From Candidatus Binatia bacterium (lineage in GTDB: Bacteria > Desulfobacterota > Binatia > UBA1149 > JAJCZL01): DNA of 46,804 bases. The stretch spans positions 1 to 46,804 of the forward strand of contig JANQEO010000467.1 in assembly GCA_028278325.1 (NCBI GenBank), given 5' to 3'. The translations under genes were made by a program, and so were the position numbers. A model generated the notes under the pieces. The model saw only the letters and a program-made list of their open reading frames with translations. It searched no databases and was not told the origin of the DNA. Positions 44,352 through 46,804 of this stretch are shown piece by piece; the first letter of the stretch is position 1, and each line of letters opens with the position of its first letter.

Positions 44352-45092
44352 TCAGTCGATCTCGAACACCGCGGTGACCGTAACACTGAGCTTGACGTCA
44401 CCCGGTTCGACCGGAGTCGCGGCCGCGGCAAGTCCGCCGTGAAGAGACTCAGCACGCGCCAAGGGTCTGGGTATCACGAGACCCGGACCTCCGTGACTGG
44501 CGCTGATGAGGCGGCCGAGATCGACGTCCAAAGACTCGGCCAGCGTCACGGCGTCGGCCTTGGCTCTTTCTCCCGCCTCGGACAACGCCTTACGGCGAAG
44601 CGGGTCGGTGTCCTCTATATAGAAATTGACGGCGCCCACACCTGTAGCGCCGGTGCCGACCGCAGCGTCCATCAATGCGCCGATGATCTCCAGATCCGCC
44701 GTAACCACGGCTATGGCGTGGCGGGCAGAGTAACCGTCGAGTACCTGCCGGCGGACCCCGCCTTGTATTTCCGTCGAGTAGCGCGGCGACAGTGAGTAAC
44801 TGTCGGTCGTCACGGTGCCTTGCGCACCGGCTACACGCTTTACGGCCTTCATGACCGCATCACTTGCCTCGGCGTTGCGCTCCGCGCAGCGCTCCGCGAC
44901 CTTGTCGGTCGTCTCCACTTCGAGAACGAAGCGCGCCCGGTCGGGCGCCGCCTCCACGGTGGCCGTGCCGGTAGTCGTCAAAGTACGGCTCGGGGCGCCG
45001 CCTTCACCGTTTTCGGCGCCTCCGGCCAGGCACGCACTGCAGGCCAGCAGTAAGGTTGCCAACAGGGCTGTGGTGGCACGATTCCGGTTCAT
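44352..45092 (-). CDS. SIMPL-domain (DUF541) lipoprotein
   Basis: 246 residues, ATG with GGAGG 8 bases upstream. A lipobox LLAC (15-18) ends a short signal peptide, so the protein is probably a lipoprotein. The mature part is a SIMPL domain: TTTGTATVEAAPDRARFVLEVE at the start, TDSYSLSPRYSTE in the middle, and VKLSVTVTAVFEID at the end. Family members have a membrane or periplasmic location and unclear function; roles in stress tolerance are reported for some. It sits 20 bases downstream of the AEC transporter gene on the same strand. Confidence 0.88.
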   Translation of the reverse strand: MNRNRATTALLATLLLACSACLAGGAENGEGGAPSRTLTTTGTATVEAAPDRARFVLEVETTDKVAERCAERNAEASDAVMKAVKRVAGAQGTVTTDSYSLSPRYSTEIQGGVRRQVLDGYSARHAIAVVTADLEIIGALMDAAVGTGATGVGAVNFYIEDTDPLRRKALSEAGERAKADAVTLAESLDVDLGRLISASHGGPGLVIPRPLARAESLHGGLAAAATPVEPGDVKLSVTVTAVFEID

Positions 45093-45111
45093 GATCTCAT
45101 CCTCCCGCTCA

Positions 45112-45987
45112 CTAAATGCCGATGCTGAGCACCAGCGGTGTCACAGCAAGTGATGCTATCGTACTCAAGAATACCGCGGCTGCGACCTCCGCCGATTCGC
45201 TCCCGTACTTCTCGGCGAACACGAAGTTGATCACGGCCGAAGGCATTGCGGAAGCGAGCAGAAGGGTGCTTCGCTCCACGCCTCCGGCGCCGCTGACTCC
45301 AACCACCACGCAACCCATGGCGTAACCGCCTCCTAGCCGCGCGAGCACCGCCATGGACGGTCGCTTCCATGACTGCAACCTCGAGAGGCGCAATCGCAGA
45401 CCCAGGGAAACGAGCATCAGCGGGATCGCGACGTCGGCAAGCAACCCGATGGGCCGGGCGACGACCTGTGGCGGGGCGAATCCCGAAAAACTGACTGCCA
45501 GGCCGAGTACCGCTGCGTAAAGGTAGGGCAGACGCAGTGTTTCTCCGGGCCTGAAGCGCCCGCTGGCGATCGCTACTCCCAGTGTGGTCTGCAACAGCGT
45601 AGCGGTCGCAAAGATCACCACCGCACTTTGGAGCCCCGACTCACCGAAGGCGAAGAGAGACAAAGGCAACAGCATGTTGCCGGCATTCATGAACATTGCC
45701 GGAAGATACAAGGCTCCCGGTCGAGCGCCGGACACGGCGGCAACAGCCACCACCAGTGCGCCTACACCGATGATGATCGCGGTGGTGCCACCGGCCAACA
45801 GTGTCAGACGCTGCAGAGATATCGATCCGCTCGCCAAGGCATCGAACACCAGTGCGGGACCGGCCAGATATACGACCGTCTCGGTAAGCGTACCCAGGTC
45901 CAGCCTCAGTCTTGCCGAGACCGCGTACCCCAGTGCGATCAATGCGAAGACCGGCAGGACGGTCTCGACTACCGCAACGAAACTCAT
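45112..45987 (-). CDS. AEC (auxin efflux carrier) family transporter
   Basis: 291 residues from the ATG at 45987; the frame is open upstream, but that part lies inside rlmE and the ATG overlaps the rlmE stop (ATGA). About ten helices arranged in two halves: LPVFALIALGYAVSARLRL, AGPALVFDALASGSI, FMNAGNMLLPLSLFAFG, and LLADVAIPLMLVSLGLRLR. The conserved NxGNxxxPL-type motif of helix 4 is NAGNMLLPL. Bacterial AEC proteins export or import small organic acids such as malate. Substrate unknown. Confidence 0.88.
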   Translation of the reverse strand: MSFVAVVETVLPVFALIALGYAVSARLRLDLGTLTETVVYLAGPALVFDALASGSISLQRLTLLAGGTTAIIIGVGALVVAVAAVSGARPGALYLPAMFMNAGNMLLPLSLFAFGESGLQSAVVIFATATLLQTTLGVAIASGRFRPGETLRLPYLYAAVLGLAVSFSGFAPPQVVARPIGLLADVAIPLMLVSLGLRLRLSRLQSWKRPSMAVLARLGGGYAMGCVVVGVSGAGGVERSTLLLASAMPSAVINFVFAEKYGSESAEVAAAVFLSTIASLAVTPLVLSIGI

Positions 45988-46571
45988 CGATTGTGGGCCA
46001 AAGCGTATAACTCCGAGGAGCCCTTGCGCGTGGAGGCAGGCCTGAACTTGACCACCGTATCGAAGTGGCCGCGCAAGAGAGCGGTTATCTCCGACTCCGT
46101 ACCGGAGAACAGCTTGATCAGGAACTTTCCCTGGGGGGCCATGCACCTGACCGCAGCGTCGATGGCTGCGGTCGCCAAGCGGACGTGACGGGCCCGATCG
46201 GTGAGGCTAACGCCCGTCAAAGCCGGAGACATATCGCAAAGCACTACGTCGGCCGGAGCTCCGAGTTCCGCCGTCGCCGCGTCGATCACCTCCGTATCGC
46301 CCACGTCACCTTCCAGCGTGCGCACGTTGCCGAGAGATACGTTGGTGACCGGCTTGAGATCCACGCCGACTACCCTGCCCGAGGGGCCCACACGCCGAGC
46401 CGCTATCTGAAGCCAGCCCCCCGGCCAGCAACCGAGATCCAGGACGCGCATACCGCCTTTGAAGAGACCGAACTTGCGGTCGAGGTCCTCGAGCTTCACG
46501 GCTGCGCGCGACGCTAGGCCCTGCTTCTTCGCTCTCCGATATGCGGCGTCCTTTCTCTGATACGCGCCCAC
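45984..46571 (-). CDS. rlmE: 23S rRNA 2'-O-ribose methyltransferase RlmE (FtsJ/RrmJ)
   Basis: 195 residues, GTG start. The catalytic tetrad is complete: Lys26 in RAAVKL, Asp113 in CDMSP, Lys153 in FLIKLF, and Glu187 in SSELYALA. The SAM-binding segment DLGCWPGGWLQ is at 45-55. RlmE methylates U2552 of the 23S rRNA A-loop late in 50S assembly. Length is close to the family's ~200 residues. It overlaps the AEC gene by 4 bases and is divergent from the helicase gene, with only ~33 bases between starts. Confidence 0.95.
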   Translation of the reverse strand: MGAYQRKDAAYRRAKKQGLASRAAVKLEDLDRKFGLFKGGMRVLDLGCWPGGWLQIAARRVGPSGRVVGVDLKPVTNVSLGNVRTLEGDVGDTEVIDAATAELGAPADVVLCDMSPALTGVSLTDRARHVRLATAAIDAAVRCMAPQGKFLIKLFSGTESEITALLRGHFDTVVKFRPASTRKGSSELYALAHNR

Positions 46572-46604
46572 TGTTGCTTGCCCGCCATACTCGGCTGCGG
46601 CACC

Positions 46605-46804
46605 ATGCCGGGGTTTCCCGTGTCACTCAACAACCGACAAGCCGAAGCCGTCGAGCACGAAACCGGTCCGCTACTGATCCTCGCAGGCGCCGGAAGCGGC
46701 AAAACACGCGTGCTCGTACATCGTATGGCGCGTCTGATCGAAGCCGACCGTGTCGCTCCTTGGGAGATCCTCGCGGTCACCTTCACCAACAAGGCGGCCG
46801 GGGA
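46605..46804 (+). CDS. UvrD/PcrA/Rep-type superfamily 1 helicase, N-terminal start (cut by window end)
   Basis: Only the first ~66 residues are present. The frame starts at ATG 46605 or GTG 46620. Motifs seen: the Q-motif SLNNRQAEAV, Walker A LAGAGSGKTRVL, and motif Ia AVTFTNKAAG. These open UvrD, PcrA and Rep helicases, 3'-5' enzymes in repair and replication restart. The members cannot be separated without the rest of the gene. Confidence 0.93.
   Translation, partial: MPGFPVSLNNRQAEAVEHETGPLLILAGAGSGKTRVLVHRMARLIEADRVAPWEILAVTFTNKAAG

Overview
The window is a GC-rich, densely packed bacterial chromosome segment with about 44 protein genes, no RNA genes, no insertion sequences and no CRISPR array; no gap between genes exceeds about 200 bases. 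The contents point to a Gram-negative, probably aerobic heterotroph: ExbB/ExbD-type proton channel subunits, several lipoprotein-like proteins, a DUF1329 (LolB-like) protein, an RND/MMPL exporter, a type-II glyoxalase and many acyl-CoA enzymes (CaiB transferase, thiolase/DUF35 pair, AMP-ligase). This mix is common in deltaproteobacterial-type lineages (Myxococcota, Desulfobacterota, Binatota), but no marker here fixes the phylum; the lineage is inference.

Layout. 1-2801: rightward nucleotide-hydrolase end, NUDIX, SLC13 anion transporter, VOC protein. 2806-5374: leftward DUF3024, a lactonase-like protein that has lost its metal site, and a CaiB CoA-transferase. 5566-9120: rightward asd, an Nramp relative without the metal motifs, and a papain-like NlpC/P60 hydrolase. 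9193-18575: alternating genes for envelope and ion handling (DUF1329, Cu+ ATPase, carboxymuconolactone decarboxylase-like protein with a divergent HxlR regulator, RND exporter, MgtE, ChbG/HpnK deacetylase). 18553-23057: CLC protein with CBS domains, exonuclease/GIY-YIG fusion, ferredoxin/zinc-ribbon fusion. 23154-24721: thiolase plus DUF35 pair.

24795-29629 is the most interesting block: five tightly coupled genes encoding a membrane-anchored von Willebrand A protein, an ExbB/TolQ channel, two ExbD/TolR proteins and a large exported repeat protein. The vWA protein has the SxxxH transmembrane motif that TonB uses to contact ExbB/ExbD, so it may be a TonB-like transducer with a vWA domain as its periplasmic end. 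One TolQ-like plus two TolR-like subunits also recalls the AglRQS gliding motor of Myxococcus.

29636-46804: a leftward group (Smr, beta-propeller, CDP-alcohol phosphotransferase, lipoprotein-like protein), an LLM flavin oxidoreductase, a LysR regulator divergent from ddl, an acyl-CoA ligase with coaE, a GT-C-type membrane protein, then a long leftward run (rlmE, AEC transporter, SIMPL protein, M20 peptidase, a coiled-coil protein with an internal duplication, lipoprotein, glyoxalase II) and the start of a rightward UvrD-type helicase cut by the window end. Several convergent pairs overlap at their 3' ends, and two membrane-protein genes appear to lack a normal start codon at the position their conserved N-termini require.
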